This document shows, piece after piece, positions 33,552-46,903 of a stretch of DNA of 64,000 bases. Made by a program: the position numbers and the translations under genes. The stretch's first letter is position 1. Each line of letters opens with the position of its first letter. Source of the DNA: Prostheceraeus crozeri (taxonomy: Eukaryota; Platyhelminthes; Polycladida; Euryleptidae); NCBI GenBank assembly GCA_907163375.1, contig CAJQUW010006089.1, positions 186,001 to 250,000 on the forward strand, read 5' to 3'. The notes beneath the pieces were generated by a model, which was given only the letters and a program-made list of their open reading frames with translations, did no database searches and had not been told where the DNA came from.

Positions 33552-34765
33552 ATGGATAACATTGAACGGTTTGATCATGTTAGCCAAGATGATTTTATCA
33601 AACGTACAGAGCAGTTGGTACCATCAACAACAAGAAAGAAAGTTAATTGGGTTATGAGAATGTTCAAATCTTATCAAGATGAATGTATCAAAAAGCAGTC
33701 AGAAGAAGGAGAAAACAAACGTTTAATTGCATACAAGCCCATAGAGGAAATGAATTCGGAGGAGTTAAATCACGAACTGAAATATTTCTTCCTGTGTTTA
33801 CGACGAATGGATGGCAACAGATACCCGCCGAAAACGATCTATGACATCATGACTATGATAAATTCTCATATGCGCAATGATTTGAAACGTCCTGTTAATA
33901 TGTTTACAGATCCTGATTTTAGTGATGCTGTTAAATCGATGAATGCGGCAATGAAAGAATCGGCTGCAGCTGGAAATGTAAGTGGTGAACAAGCTTCAAG
34001 ACCAATTTCGATACAAGACGAAGAAAAATTATGGGAGGCTGGTGTTCTAAGTCAGGACAATCCGAAGCAGATCTTGAATACTGCAGATTTTTTGTTATCT
34101 ATTCATACAAGTGTTCGAGGTGGAAGGAGCTTCGCTCTTGGACGTATGGACAAGACGGTCCATTTCGAATAGACTCTCGACAAGGAAAGGAAGTGCTTCT
34201 ATACAAAGAATCAAGGAACAAGACATATCAAGGCAATGTCAAAAGCATGAGACTTGAGCCTCCCAAAGAATGTGTCATCCACCATAATGAATCTGATCAC
34301 ATCCGCTGTGCGGTCTGTGCATACAAGAGACTTGTTGAGGGTAGGCCTTCAGAGTGCTCAAAAAGTGCACTTTTTCTGAAACCTCTCCCCAAGAAAAAGG
34401 GAACGGTCCTCTTCGCCAACCAAGTGGTGGGGGAGCATATGTTGGACAACATAATATCCACTATCATGGCTGGAATCCCAGGACGATACACTAATCATTC
34501 AGCAAGAAAAACTGCCCCTACGAGAATGTATCAGAGAAAAATTGAGGAGCAGATAATACAAGAGCAAACCCGTCACCGCTCACTTTTGGTTCGCAAGTAC
34601 AAAGAGACAAGCAATGAACAATTGATGGAAAAATCAAAAGTGATCTATGGTGTAGGCAGTGCCAATAGTGAAATTAGCGAAATTCAATGTGAAGGAAATT
34701 CCGATGCAAAAATGACTGTCGAAATAGACGGACAAAGCAAGAAGCTTAAGATAACATTTTTCTGA
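33552..34765 (+). pseudogene. Crypton-type tyrosine recombinase gene 2 (distinct family, ZMYM/DUF3504-like)
   Basis: I chose the ATG at 33552 because it has a good start context (AACATGG); the open frame extends 12 codons upstream without an ATG. The first part is an N-terminal helical DNA-binding domain with a core-binding segment (YPPKTIYDI...). The first catalytic Arg lies in SVRGG near 34115. A single frameshift around 34121-34130 moves the reading to the next frame. There the sequence continues with a Lys motif (NKTYQGN), NHSARKT (His-x-x-Arg), TRHRS (His) and VRKYK (nucleophilic Tyr), ending at 34763-34765. A CAVCAY cysteine pair is also seen. Apart from the one shift the gene looks whole. 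The sequence of box II differs strongly from gene 1, so it is not a recent duplicate. The tail (KMTVEIDG, then KKLKITFF) resembles that of gene 1. Confidence 0.82.
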
Positions 34766-34839
34766 TTGTTGAAACTTAGCGTGATCTCCTGTGCGTTTTC
34801 TTCATTAATTGCAAACGTCATTTTTGTAATTCATCTAAT

Positions 34840-34869
34840 GTACTAATCTTTACATGGATAGATTAGTAC
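34840..34869. repeat. Lox-like inverted repeat: 10-bp arms, 10-bp spacer
   Basis: GTACTAATCT and AGATTAGTAC are exact inverted repeats around TTACATGGAT, 75 bases after the stop codon of recombinase gene 2. GTACTAAT occurs again at about 34889-34896. The size fits a tyrosine recombinase core site, but function is unproven. Confidence 0.5.
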
Positions 34870-36169
34870 CTTTGCCTATGTTACTTGTGTACTAATTATA
34901 GAAATCTTACAAATATCTATTGAATTCGTTAATATGAAATAGATGGGTTAGTGAAGCTGATCGTAGTTTAGTAATGAATATGCCTAATAATAAATGTAGT
35001 GAATATGTCGCTTTGGCAAGCACTAAAAATATATTGTTCAATAATTTTGATGAATTTATTTATATAATGATCAACAACTTTTGACCACATATCAGATTTT
35101 CAGTCTTCTTTATACCTCATTTTTATCATTGATCAAAATCAAAATCAATTGAAAATTGTAAATGTGAAAACCAATAAGATTCAAAACTTAATAGATAAAT
35201 TGAATTTTCAGAGTCGACGATATCTCTGCTACTTCGTCAAAACATTGAACTAACTCGTGTTATATTTTTCGTCGCATGTTTGCTAATTCTAGCAAGTTGT
35301 AATACCTCGCAGAGACAATTCTGATAATTGAAATTTGATGCTTCCGTGATGATAAGCGAGAGTACGGTCCACATGAATGATCGAAGCGAATATAAAGGAT
35401 CGCCAGTTATGGGAAATTGGAAACAACTGTTGTCCAATTCTAAGCCAATGCATTGAGTTCCCACGCTCTACTTTCTCTGAGAATTTAACACTTCTTAAAC
35501 TGTTTCTCCGTGCGGGGATTATGGCCAGCGTTGGCAGGATGGAGACAATGCATCCGACTTAGAAGCGATCGGAATAAATGCCAGAAGATACTTTCTCTTG
35601 TGAAGATGAAAATCCTCGTAGATTATAAAGCTGAGCGCTATTGAGACGTTTGAAGCGTAGATTTGATCGTAAAAGATTCACGAACACTTATGTCCTTCAG
35701 AATTTTCAGAATTCATCAACCTTTTTGAATGATTAGTGTGCGAAGAAGCTTGTCTGATATTGATGACACTATGCATATCCAATTTCGATAATTTGAAGCT
35801 CATAGCAATGGAGATAACTTACCGATTAATCGAATTTCATGATTCATTATCACCATTCCATATCTAATATCCAAAATTTAGTCTTAATTTTCGATCCGAA
35901 ACTTTTCGAAATACATAAATTTTAGGAGACATAAATCTGAGATGGTTTTGGGAGTAAATAGAAAAAACAACTTCAAGAAGATATCATGAGATTGGTTCTA
36001 TAATTCACTTAGATGTGTGTTTCTCTGGGCCCAGATTTTTTTATCCAATTATTTTCACAGAAGCAAACGAGGGGCTAAATTTTAAATGAAATAAGATATA
36101 CATGCCTATAGATAATAAAGCAAGTATAAGCCTACAATAGAGGTAGAGTATCAACTCGGAAAATGTCCG
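34870..36169. other. AT-rich non-coding DNA
   Basis: No supported feature. Confidence 0.4.
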
Positions 36170-36540
36170 CATAGGCCTTATACAGTGAAAATTTTCATAG
36201 CAAAATAATCTGTTTTTTCGGAGGTTCTGTGCCTGGTGTCCAAAAAATATTTGATTAATTCTGAAAGAGGTAAATTTCTGAAAAACTTTCCTGTTTTCAC
36301 ATATCAGTGATTTCGTGCCTGACATTTTGATATATAAGTAGCATGAAGCTTATTAGACATCAAAGAGAATGAAACTTTGCTGATAAGGGGCCTAATTAAA
36401 AGGAATTTTTAATTGATTTTCAAGGATATTTCATTAAAAAATGAAAACTACGTCTGCTTCCTGACTCAGTTTTCAAGTTTGTTAACTTAGCAAATTTAGT
36501 GACAGCTTCTTCGAGCAGGCTAGATAGATCTTCTAAATTA
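36170..36540 (+). repeat. Diverged dispersed repeat, copy A
   Basis: Resembles 62310-62715 in the same orientation. Shared words include TACAGTGAAAAT, TAAGYAGCATGAAGCT, ATTAGACA, TCAAGGA and ATTTCATWA. Family unknown. Confidence 0.6.
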
Positions 36541-36722
36541 AGAAAAATAAATAAGAAAGACAAATATACGGAAAAATGAGAGAAAAATAAATGAAACAAA
36601 AAAGTAAGTGTATATTTTGAAAGAATAGAAATCATCAATACAAGAGCAAAACTTAAAAATGCAGACAATAGACTCAAGTCAGTCAAGAAAAAATACGACA
36701 AACAATGTGAATTTAAATAGTG

Positions 36723-39400
36723 TCATGCAAGCATCATATTACCATTAACAAGAGATGAGACAAAGGGAATGAAGGAGTCCTGTCGCTTCTTCGTTCTACA
36801 CACAGGTAGACGGACTTGGTGAGTATGCTGCAGTCTCTTCGGTAGAAGTGGATTAAGTACATGCGAATGGTGTTTTTCAGCGGCACGAAAAAGTTTACAA
36901 CTAATGTTTTGCCGTCTACTTGGAAAAGATAAATCATCACATCTGTTCAAGGGGGAATGATATGATTTTGAGGCCGAAATAATCCGGTGTGCGCGACGCT
37001 GTATACGTTTCAGACGGCCTTCATCATTCTTTGACAGTCTTACAAACACAGGGCAGGCATATTCAAACACACTTCTGATTGACATCTCGTAAATGACATG
37101 TAAATCTTCCATAGATACATAGTTTCTGATCTTACGAATGGCATGGAATCGACGGCTTGCCTTTGAGCACATGCTCGCAACATGATCCCTCCAAGTCCAC
37201 TGACTATTAAACAAAACTCCGAGAATCGATAGACAGAAAGTCTCCGGAATTTCAAGATTTATGGATCGTGACAGTCTGTGCCGGGTGATGAACATACATT
37301 TGGACTTAGATGTATTTAAACAGATAGCATTTTTAACACACCAATTTTGAACATTATTTATCTCACGTTTGCACTGCAAAGATATCATATCAGAATCACC
37401 GTCATTCAGAGGCAAAATCAGATTTATGTCATCGGCATATTTTACAACTTTTGTCGCAGCAAATGCGGCATTCATGTCACTGATGAAGCAGCAAAAAAGA
37501 GACGGGCCCAAAGCATATCCCTGTGGGATACCCTTACACATAGGAAAGCGTGTCGAAAAATCCATCTGAAGCTGAATTCAGGAAGTCCGATGCGAAAGAT
37601 AGCTCACAAGCCACATGAGAAAGCCCGACGGAAAACCTAGATCACTCATTTTGCGTAAAAGTAGGGAGTGCTCGACATTCTCAAAGGCTTTAAACAAGTC
37701 ACATGAGATAATAGCGGCTCCAAACAGATTCTGATCGTCATAGATTTTGGTTACCGTATCGTCAATTTCTATAAGAGCTGTAGCAGGTGAAACATGAGGA
37801 CGGAAACCATGTTGACTGGCACCAAAAGCTGATACAAACAAGCTGCGCATTTCCATTAATATCAATCGCTCAAGGATTTTTGAAGGAGCAGGAAGCAGAG
37901 TTATAGGTCGGAGGGCACTCAATTTTGCTGGAGACGTTTTTGGAAGAGGAGAAATTATGCCATATTTCCAAATCATGGGAAAGTTTCTTTGTCTGATTGA
38001 TGACTTATATATATATGAAATAATGGCTTTGCCAACAGGTCAGCGAGGAAGGAATAAATCCGATTAGATATCATGTCTGATCCAGCAGACGTTTTAGCTT
38101 TAAGCTTGGCAAGACATAAATAAACATCATATTCGGTAAAGGACACCACCGACCATCCATCATCTTCATCAGTAACATCAATAGACTGTGATGAGCTCGA
38201 GGTCTGCGAACCAGCGAAAAGATCTTTCAAATCTGCAAGCGCCAATGCTGGGGACTCATATTGGGATATCAATGAGTTTAAACCATTTGAATTGTTTTCT
38301 TTACCGCTTAGAAAATTGGCAACCGACCATAGAGATTTACCAGAGTTCTTTGATTGATTTGCCCAAGAGAGTTTAGCTTTATGTATTTCCCTGCGCACTT
38401 TTTGCTTAAGATGATTGTAGTAAGGCCAATTACTGTCTCTGTAAGCTTTCCATTTCTCGTTTATCAGATGTTTTGTTAAGGGAGTCATCCAAACTTGGTC
38501 ACTTGAGGTCATTTTTATAATGTCCTTTGGAATTGTCATATCAATAGCACTGTTGAGAATACAATAGGAAATTCTTCATTGTTCATTTACATCAGTCTCA
38601 GAAAATAAGTCTTTCCAATCTACGGAGAAAACTATTCTGTACAAATTGCGCAGATTAGATAATCTGTAGTCGTAAACAATAGAAGATCTTACATTTACAT
38701 TACTTGCATTTCCTACAGATTCTGAGGGAGACACTCTCAAAGTCAAATGATCAGATGTAGAAATTGGAGCATTATATGTAACACAATTTTCATTATAGAC
38801 ATCTGAAAGGCCATTAGGAACTAACACATGATCGAGATAGCCACTTTTCCGGGTTGCAGATGTAACAATATCTGACAAGTCAAGATCATTACATAGTGAA
38901 GCCGTATCAAATTTATTAAAATCACCCAAAAAGAAAACGTGCTCAATATGCGGTTTTGAGGTTAGTACATGATCCACAAAGAAACATACGGCATCGTGAA
39001 ATGATTGCTTAACAGCAGCAGAAACATTAGGCGGTATGTAAATGCAAAAGATAAGTATTTTATTTTTAAAAGATATAACTGTAACATCAACTTCGGTTGG
39101 AAAATCAAAATCGGACAACAGCTCACAATAGCTGGCTTGGTAACAATCTTTAACGTACATTAAAGTCCCACCTCCCCTCTTAGAGACACGATCGCTCCGA
39201 AAGATAACATAACCAGGAAGCTTGATCAAATCGCTGGAGACATGTTTAGCCATGACTCTGTCAAAGCTATAATGTCCGGTTTAAGAAGCGTGGCTATGAC
39301 ACTTATTTCGTCGACTTTCGGCAGAAGCGAGCGAACGTTCGAGAGTATGAAGGACGGATAATGTTCTTGAACAAGGTTGTTGTTTCGCAATCCCGGTAAA
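36723..39400 (-). pseudogene. LINE ORF2: APE endonuclease and reverse transcriptase
   Basis: Endonuclease: FILSNVRSLLPKVDEI and PDIIALTESW lie in one frame (39390-39255). A frameshift near 39250 leads to FRSDR, GDFNKFDT, YLDHVLV and STSDHL (39250-38700). An in-frame TGA stands at 38576-38578 before the linker. A second frameshift near 37975 precedes the RT. RT: SAGSDMI, RPITLLPAPSKILER, GASQHGFRP, SCDLFKAFENVEH, an in-frame stop at 37578-37580, then GIPQGYALGP, KYADDIN and LGVLFNSQWTW. The C-terminal Cys/His/Arg-rich region ends at 36723. The count is two frameshifts and two internal stops, with all catalytic motifs still readable, so this is a fairly young inactive copy. Confidence 0.85.
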
Positions 39401-39401
39401 A

Positions 39402-40115
39402 TCAATGAGGAAAATCCTTTATTGAACTACGCTCAACCACCTTGCCACCAAAAATGACAGCATCATGGCCCATAGCCCGCATATTTTTCAATTCATTTCT
39501 TAAGTGCTGTTGTTCTTTCTGCTGATAATAAGTCAGATCAGGCTGCAGGAAAACATTGGAAAACTAGCTAATTTGTTTCAGCTGCTTCGAATTTTTCAGC
39601 AACTTGTCTCTGTCCTCAGCTCTCGATAGAGAAACTTTCAAGAGACGCTTGCCATCAGCGCGTTGTTTGCCCAAACGTCTAACCTGTTGTATAGAAACAT
39701 TGTTTGCACCCATACTCACAGAGATCTCTTTACATACAATTATGTCTTTTTCTTGACGTTCCTCTACCGTGCCATTATTTTCCGATAATCCCCTTAAAAT
39801 AAGATTGCACTTTCGAAATTGCCGCTCCTCAAGTTCTTTCATCATAAAAGTACAACTCTCTTGCACAAAACTTGGAACTGGAATTGACTTTTTAAGCGCC
39901 TGATACTGTTCAGAAAGTCTTTTATTTTCTGATTCCAGGACGTCGACACGAGTCACTAATGTCTTAATTGAATCTCTTAATGAAGTTATGTCCTCTTTCA
40001 GAGAAGAAATTATTTCACGCTTAGTTGTTTCGATCAATGACTTCATGCCTTCAAGCGTTATGTCTGAATGAGAATTCCCTCGGCCTCTTGTTCTTGGCGG
40101 CGACTTTGCAGACAT
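39402..40115 (-). pseudogene. LINE ORF1, coiled coil plus RRM-like nucleic-acid-binding domain
   Basis: I prefer the ATG at 40115 (MSAKSPPRTRGR); the frame is open upstream without an ATG. An Arg/Pro/Ser-rich start is followed by a heptad-like coiled coil (about residues 25-75). Then comes the conserved block RKCNLILRGLSE...VRRLGKQR...KVSLSRAEDRDKLLKNSK, typical of ORF1 proteins of this LINE group, which bind the RNA as trimers. An in-frame TAG lies at 39564-39566. Beyond it the same frame continues with PDLTYYQQKEQQHLRNELK and a GGKVVE motif to the true end at 39402. ORF2 starts almost directly after. Confidence 0.8.
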
Positions 40116-40384
40116 TGTGCGTTGAGCTGACGTAATTGCACCACGCGATGGAAAATCGATATCCAAAAATCAACTTGACAGGGAGGGCTTCGAAGAAATG
40201 CTTTGATAACAGCTGATAACCAGACGACAACCGACAACCGACCAGATGACAACCGACAATACCAGCTGATCAACGCACACCACAAGCAAGAGGACTACCA
40301 CTTGACGACAAGACACAGCGCTGAAGCGATGGATATCTATGGGAATGGTCGAATCGCCGCTAAATTTAGAAGACACAGACACCA

Positions 40385-41144
40385 TAGTCCGGCAGCCAGA
40401 ACGAGTTTCTGCAGGGAACGAGGCCGAAAGTGAGACTTTCACATAATGATGTACACCCTATGCCTACTACGAACCGGCACGTCTGCCGAGTTCTAGTGAG
40501 TTCCTCTTCTTGTCAGACAGGATCAAAGAAAAACACATGTAAATCCAATGGGACGCAGATTGCAATTTTTGGTTAAAATGGAATTTTCTATGTTTTCTCT
40601 GATTAAACGAAAAGTACTAAGCCCAGAGTCATAATTTTTGGCATGGAATTTCTTCAGGTCATATCCTTCCATGTTCATGCACCCCTGTCTATAAAGCTAG
40701 ACACTTCTAGATTTGGTGAACCACTTAATGTCGGCAAACACCAACATGTTGGCCCACTTCATCCACATTCAACCACATTCTCACATACATTGCCGATCAG
40801 AAGCATGCACATCATAGAAAATGACCTGAAGACATTCCATGACAAAAATTATGACTCCAGACTAATATTTATATATTATATTATATTATATATTGTATAA
40901 TTATAGACTTAATATTTTCTAGTTGATAAGTGAAAACATGTAAAATTTCATTTTAGCCAAAAATTGCAATCTGCCTCCCATTGGATCTACATGTGTTTTT
41001 CTTTGATCGTGCCTGACAAGAAGAGGAACTCACTAGAACTCGGCAGACGTGAGGATTCGTAGTAGGCATAGGGTGTACATCATTATGTGAAAGTCTCACT
41101 TTCGGCCTCGTTCCCTGCAGAAACTCGTTCTGGCTGCCGGACTA
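40385..41144. mobile_element. Fold-back MITE, copy 2 (760 bp), inserted in LINE 5' UTR
   Basis: Begins TAGTCCGGCAGCCAGAACGA and ends with the exact complement (GTTCTGGCTGCCGGACTA). The arms stay inverted-repeat for about 330 bases each, with an AT-rich centre (TATATTATATTATAT near 40868-40890). The flanks show the triplet CCA at 40382-40384 and 41145-41147, a 3-bp target duplication. There is no coding capacity. Sequence on both sides has the same GC-richer composition, consistent with one interrupted LINE 5' UTR. Confidence 0.88.
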
Positions 41145-41400
41145 CCAGGTAATTCCAAGACAGAGAGATATCAACCGAAGCTTACTGAATACTATTCACG
41201 ATGCCACTGCACTTCGCAAGGAAAAAATCCAAAAATTCACTGCAGGTCGATCCGAAGATGCAAAACCAACTCCGCAGCTGCAACGGCAGTATCGTAAGGA
41301 GCCCAATAGTACCAAATTCACCAAAAAACCGCCGGAGCAATGCGTTGCAAATCAGCAAAATAATATCCAATTAGCACAACCAGATAGCGCACAACCGTCA

Positions 41401-44400
41401 CCGTCAACAGATAGCTATAAGATACTTTTATATAAGATAAAATAGTAGATAGTATAAAGAAAAATAGAAGAAATTATAAACTAACTGCAGTCTGTGGGCA
41501 ACAAAAATGTCATTGTGCATAACTACTTTATGAGTGGTTGGTTAGAATCAAAATAATGCAATTTCATGCATGCGGAGTAATCAGTTTTATTAGGCATGAT
41601 TCTATGATTCATCAAATTAAGTTTTTTTCATTTGAATATTATTGCGGCTGTGGACGTTCTGCATGTGTATATTAAAGTTTATTATTATCATTGTCCTTGA
41701 TTATGACCATTTACTCTTTCAGTGTCAAGTATTTTGTGACATGATCAAGCGTATGAAAGTAGGTGTATTGGTACTCACAGGAACAATACTGAATCTTGCA
41801 GTAATAGTCACTTCCATCGCGAAGCTAATTTTAAACAATGTTACCTCTCCAAGCCAATCAGATACTCGAATGATTTCTAAAATATTATTAATAGATTAAT
41901 ACGGTGCTACAATACTATTATAAGGAATATATTCTTTCTTCTACATTGACATCATGATCAGTCAATTCCGTGTGAATTTCTACAAAACAGTAAAAAATTG
42001 CAGATCAGCGAGAGTTCATTTTATAAAACTGAAACTGCATTCACATTGAGGCTATCACTTTAAAACTGAGTTGTTGCTCTACTTACTGTACTTAGGCTAC
42101 TCTATCAAGGATCAAAAAACAATCATGTGAAATGTATAACATAATATATAGACTTATTTGTATAAGACCATATCGTAGCATTATTTACATCGAATTATTT
42201 CCAATGGCAAACTAAAAAAATAAAAATTTGACGCTGTGATAATTCTGAGATGTGCCATACCATCGTTTAGGTACCGTTATTATGACAACGCATGTCCACG
42301 ACGTACTATTGTTTTCAATGTCCATGTCCATCTATAGTCCTATATTTTTTCTATTGCTTCGAATTACATGCAATTCACAATGCAATGCGGCAACTGTGAA
42401 GTGGTATTCTATAGTTCTAAATAACTTAGAATGTGATCATAAAAATAGACGATCTGTAGATGCCAAAAGAGTTCAGATTATTAAGAAAGGACATTAAAAA
42501 TGACCACTTATTCTGTAATTACTGAAAATTTAATAAGTAGTAGTTACATATTATTAGAATTTAAAATGTTTCATTGGATGTATGCACTCACATTGTAATC
42601 ATATTCAAAATTGAGGCACTGAAATTCATCATGGGCCAAATGCAGCGATTTTTTTGCAAAATTTTGAAAATATGCTTGAACCAAAATTCACAAAAACATA
42701 GGTCGGCCGGTATGGATAGGATCGAGCTTTAAAAACCGTTTCTGAATTAACAAGAAATAAGGCACCGTTGGGAAATACAGGACGTGTCTTCAAATGCTAC
42801 CTTTCAATGTATAATTAGCTAAAACGAAAGCATTTACACAGGCTTGAATGCTCCATGGAAGTATTAAAAAATCAAACATGAATGCAATGAAAGCTCATCG
42901 ATACTTTAAAAGTTTCCCAACTTTTGGGCCACATGGTCTACCTTGATGATAAAGTATGTTAGAACAGAGTTAAACATGATAAGCGCATTAAGAAGTTTGG
43001 ATGAATTTCGATCTGAATTAAGTAGCATATGTTGAGGACTGCAGCTCTGTAGCCACCCTCACGAACTGCCTATACTCTATAAAAGAAGTAAAATATTTGT
43101 TTGTTTGATTCGCTATTACATGCACATAATTGCATTCATTACTCATTGCGCATTTCAGCTTCGCATGCCATCTAATTGATACTTAATGAAGATTCTAGTG
43201 ATCATTTGCTTGCATGCATTATTTTCTGCAAGGTCAGTCATTTAGCTATTTATTTGATTCAGTTTTAGCAATCAAATGAAGAAAGTCTTTGGTTAGCGGC
43301 TTTTCCGACCTATTTCAAATGCATTTTATATGCAACATGTGACGATGTAGCTTCCATTACCTTTAGAAGTAGTATGCTTATTATGGGTGCACTTCATCAC
43401 CAAGAGTGCATGACAAAGTGTACCTACATGCATGAATGTCAATAGTGCATGCATGACCCATATATAATGCATCTATCACAACTTTTTCATAAAATGCCTT
43501 TTGGGGCGATCTGTATGCTGTAAATGTTCAAAAATGGAACATTTGGGTGTAACTTAAGTAAATGATAAACCTTTTCTAGGGTCTGTGGTCGCCATTTAGA
43601 ATAATAGAATTGAACATGAAACGTTTATTCGATCATCAGGCAGCCGAAGCTGATTTTCACAATATTAGACAAAATGTAAAATTCATAAGCATGCTACTTT
43701 ATTGCAGACGATAGAAAGGATTTGCGTACCTACTGCTTAGCTTTCGAACGAATCACTGTTGCAGAACGTTTGAATTTGGGATGTACTTATTCTTGGTAGG
43801 TATCTTCATTTCGAGTTCAATGGGAAGATGCCGCAGTAACCTTTTGCAAATCAGTTCACATCCATCTGATAAGTTTTGCAACCCCACAGAACCAACATTT
43901 GCTCATAATCGTAGTCATGATCTTAAGATGGTAATTGAAGAATTATTTTTAACGCTCTCCTCTGAATTCCATCAATGCATCTGCTTTCTTCCGATGTGAA
44001 ACCAACTGGGACGCCGTTGGACACGAAACTTAGAATTAAGGTGTACTAGAAATGTGCAAAGTTCTCCATAGAGAAGTGTGTTCTACTGAGTCTAACTTGA
44101 CAATTATGCTTTACAGCCACTTGCTTCACTTTATAGCCACAGAGAACATTTTAGTTTTGCTAGACAACAATCAGACTCTACTTATACAGTTGCATGTGAA
44201 GACAATTATTTGAATGTGCTCCCACTTGCGGCAATGAAAAACCTTTTTTGCTTCTTATTTGAATCTTTTCTAATTTTCTCCCTTCTACTTTATGCCAAGA
44301 TGAATTACATGAAGTTTGCGAATGAAACTCATGTTTTCAGAAGTCAAGTGATTTGCATGTGATGTATGTTTTTTTCATTGATGATTTCCCTAAGTGAACA

Positions 44401-45500
44401 ATCGGCAATTTGAAGAAATAAAAAGATCAAGGCAAAATTTCACTTGAATATTTAGCTTTTAAAGGTGTCTGCAGGGATCGGCTTCATCTTTCCATTACAT
44501 GTATTTCGCTACATTACACTGAGAGAAGTCAATGAACTGATTCATCGTCAGTTAATTGGATAAGTAAATTTTCAAGACACTTTTTTCGTATCAATTACAT
44601 AGTTTATCAGTCAGCATAATTATATTTGCAAAAGACATTGAAGACATCATCACACAAAGAGCACAATTTTAATCATGAATATGAAATGACCGCTCTCATT
44701 TTGATGCGTTTTAGAATGAATCTCTCTGTCCTAATTATTGTCATTTCCATGGCTGCAGCTATAATTCCATTAATTAAAAAAAATAGCTACTTTTGAATCG
44801 CTCTGCAATTGTTGGATATGTTTTGATCAATTTGATTTTGTATATGCATTAAATCAAATGAGAAACTGCAGTTACATTCAAAATTGAACATCGTAAGTCA
44901 AACACACATGCTCATAGATTCATAAAGGTTCGCAATTATCTGCATTCATTGTGTGAGTTACCGTACCTAATGTAAAATAGCAGCATTTCGGAAATTTCAT
45001 GAGCGTAAAATATCTATTCGAAATATAGGTGTATGGCACCCATGAGGCACAATCCAGCAGAAAGTCTAATTTAGTCAAATCAGCACATTGTAATTTATTT
45101 CTGGCTTCCACTAGCCCACATGCGTCAGGTTATGTGAACATACAGTTTTCATTTCAAAGCATATACAAAGGGAGTGCGCTTCTTTGTATATGTGCTTGCA
45201 CAGAGAGACATACAGTGTACATACTCGCATGTATGCTGCATACTCGCATCCAAATAGACAAGGGCTCATCTTTAAAAAGACTGTTTTTACCTGCGCTTCG
45301 TTTCGGTTGGACGCTCAGCAGCCAGAGAACCAACGCTTGAAAGTACATCGAGTTGGTGTTTGTCAGCTGGAGAATTGTCCGAAAATTAAGAAAGATCAAA
45401 AATATAGCTCATTAACCTTTTAGAAAGAATCCCATCAATACCATGATAGCCTTCATACGCATGATTCCAGTAAATGCATCAATGCAGCCATACCGAATAT
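41401..45500. other. AT-rich non-coding DNA
   Basis: No gene found in over 4 kb. A 35-base stretch at 41843-41877 (TTACCTCTCCAAGCCAATCA and on) resembles 63115-63150, so a short copy of an element tail may be present. All open frames are short and featureless. Confidence 0.4.
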
Positions 45501-45504
45501 CTTC

Positions 45505-45570
45505 TAATAAACGCCGGTCTCAAATAGACGAAGGTCTTCAATAGACGCCGGGCTTCTGCTATTGACCTGA
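45505..45570. repeat. Short tandem repeat with period about 20-22 bp
   Basis: Three imperfect units built on AATAGACGCCGGTCTTC. Confidence 0.6.
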
Positions 45571-46903
45571 CTATCACACCCTAATGTTGGTTTCTCTGCT
45601 TTTGATTTATTAAAGAATTCGACAAGCCGACATTTGACTCAAGCGCAAAAGTTGAAGCACTTTGTAGAAAACTTGAATTTTAAACAAAATAATTGAATAT
45701 GATAGTTAATTTCTGCAACTGCATGGTGAAATGGTCTACAGAGCTTATGATTGCCATAGCCAGTGGAAGATATAGTTGACTTCGGTGGCTCTATTATAAC
45801 TTACTCTATTAAGGAATTTACTGTCTAATTTAACCTGCTTTTGGATAATATCGACCATGGTGCTCAGGAGAGGAAGCAAAGAATGATCGATTGGATAATG
45901 GATTAACGGGATCTAATTTCACTGCAACTTGATCAGTCAACAACTATTTTCCACCGCTGGTCAAATATTTGCCTGTCAGAATCGCCGTGACGAATCGGTC
46001 GTGCCCGAGATAATCATACTGAAAATAACTTCCGGACGTCAGCTAATTGTGGTTATTATTGCCAGTGAGATCACAATACGGCACGTATAATCTTGACAGC
46101 CTTTGTCGCAACACTGTAATTGTTCTCAGACACAAGATTTATAGTTCTTTTCTTTGTGAAACGGAAAGAAATTACTGAATCACGTTGGGAGTGAAATTAA
46201 GCTTAAAATAATAAAATATCGACCAAGCAGTACGAATACCAAATACAAAAGCAAAAGTTGAATAAACTCAAAGTCGTTCGTTTTCAAGCCAACATAAAAG
46301 GATGTTTTTCATAAAAGCAGAAAGAAAGAGTTTCCCTGGGCAACCGACTGTTGAGAAACATCAAATTTGGCGATTTCGTTTCTACTTGATAATGTCTATT
46401 CTAGTGAATGTGATTAGGCCTAACCAGAGCACAGATCGAAATCAGTCGCCGCCCTCAAGGTAAAAGACGGAGAAGTGAAGGAACGTAATCACAAAATTCC
46501 TGCGCTATATGATTTTAAAGGACAAGGGACAGACATTAAAACAATATTGTGCCGTGATTATACATTGCAATGAAGCTCAAGTCCTAAGGAAAATCGGTTT
46601 CCTCGGACCTGTAATGATTTAACTGTTGTGAAATGTTCATTGCTACCTGGCGTACCGGTGTAATGAATGAACATTACCTGTGTACTAAAAGCTTCACATA
46701 AATAGTAATTGAATCTAGGCATAAGTGCAATATCCTTGATCTAATCCTCTCACTAAACTTTTCACATGCTTCAGCAATTATTTTCATTCACGCACTGAGT
46801 TTTACTATCCTTCTAAATCCTCCCTCATTCCGAAAATCTCCAATTTCTCCCTTTCTTTGACATCCAACACATCTCTGTCAACAATCATCAATTATTCGCC
46901 GAA
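45571..46903. other. Non-coding DNA
   Basis: Nothing recognised. Confidence 0.35.

Larger units (their letters stand above)
36600..41400 (-). mobile_element. CR1/L2-like LINE, nearly full length, interrupted by a fold-back MITE
   Basis: Minus-strand element with, in order, 5' UTR (about 41400-40116, split by the MITE at 40385-41144), ORF1 (40115-39402), ORF2 (about 39400-36723) and a 3' UTR that ends in T/A-rich sequence near 36550-36600. The exact 3' end is not clear. If the MITE is removed the element is roughly 4 kb. It has an APE-type endonuclease and a GIPQG/YADD reverse transcriptase and no RNase H, as in jockey-superfamily CR1/L2 elements. It carries a handful of frame breaks and is not active. 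Confidence 0.85.

Noticed and set aside
30651-34765. DIRS-type retroelement
   Set aside because: DIRS elements couple a tyrosine recombinase with RT, RNase H and a methyltransferase-like ORF; none is found near the two recombinase genes.
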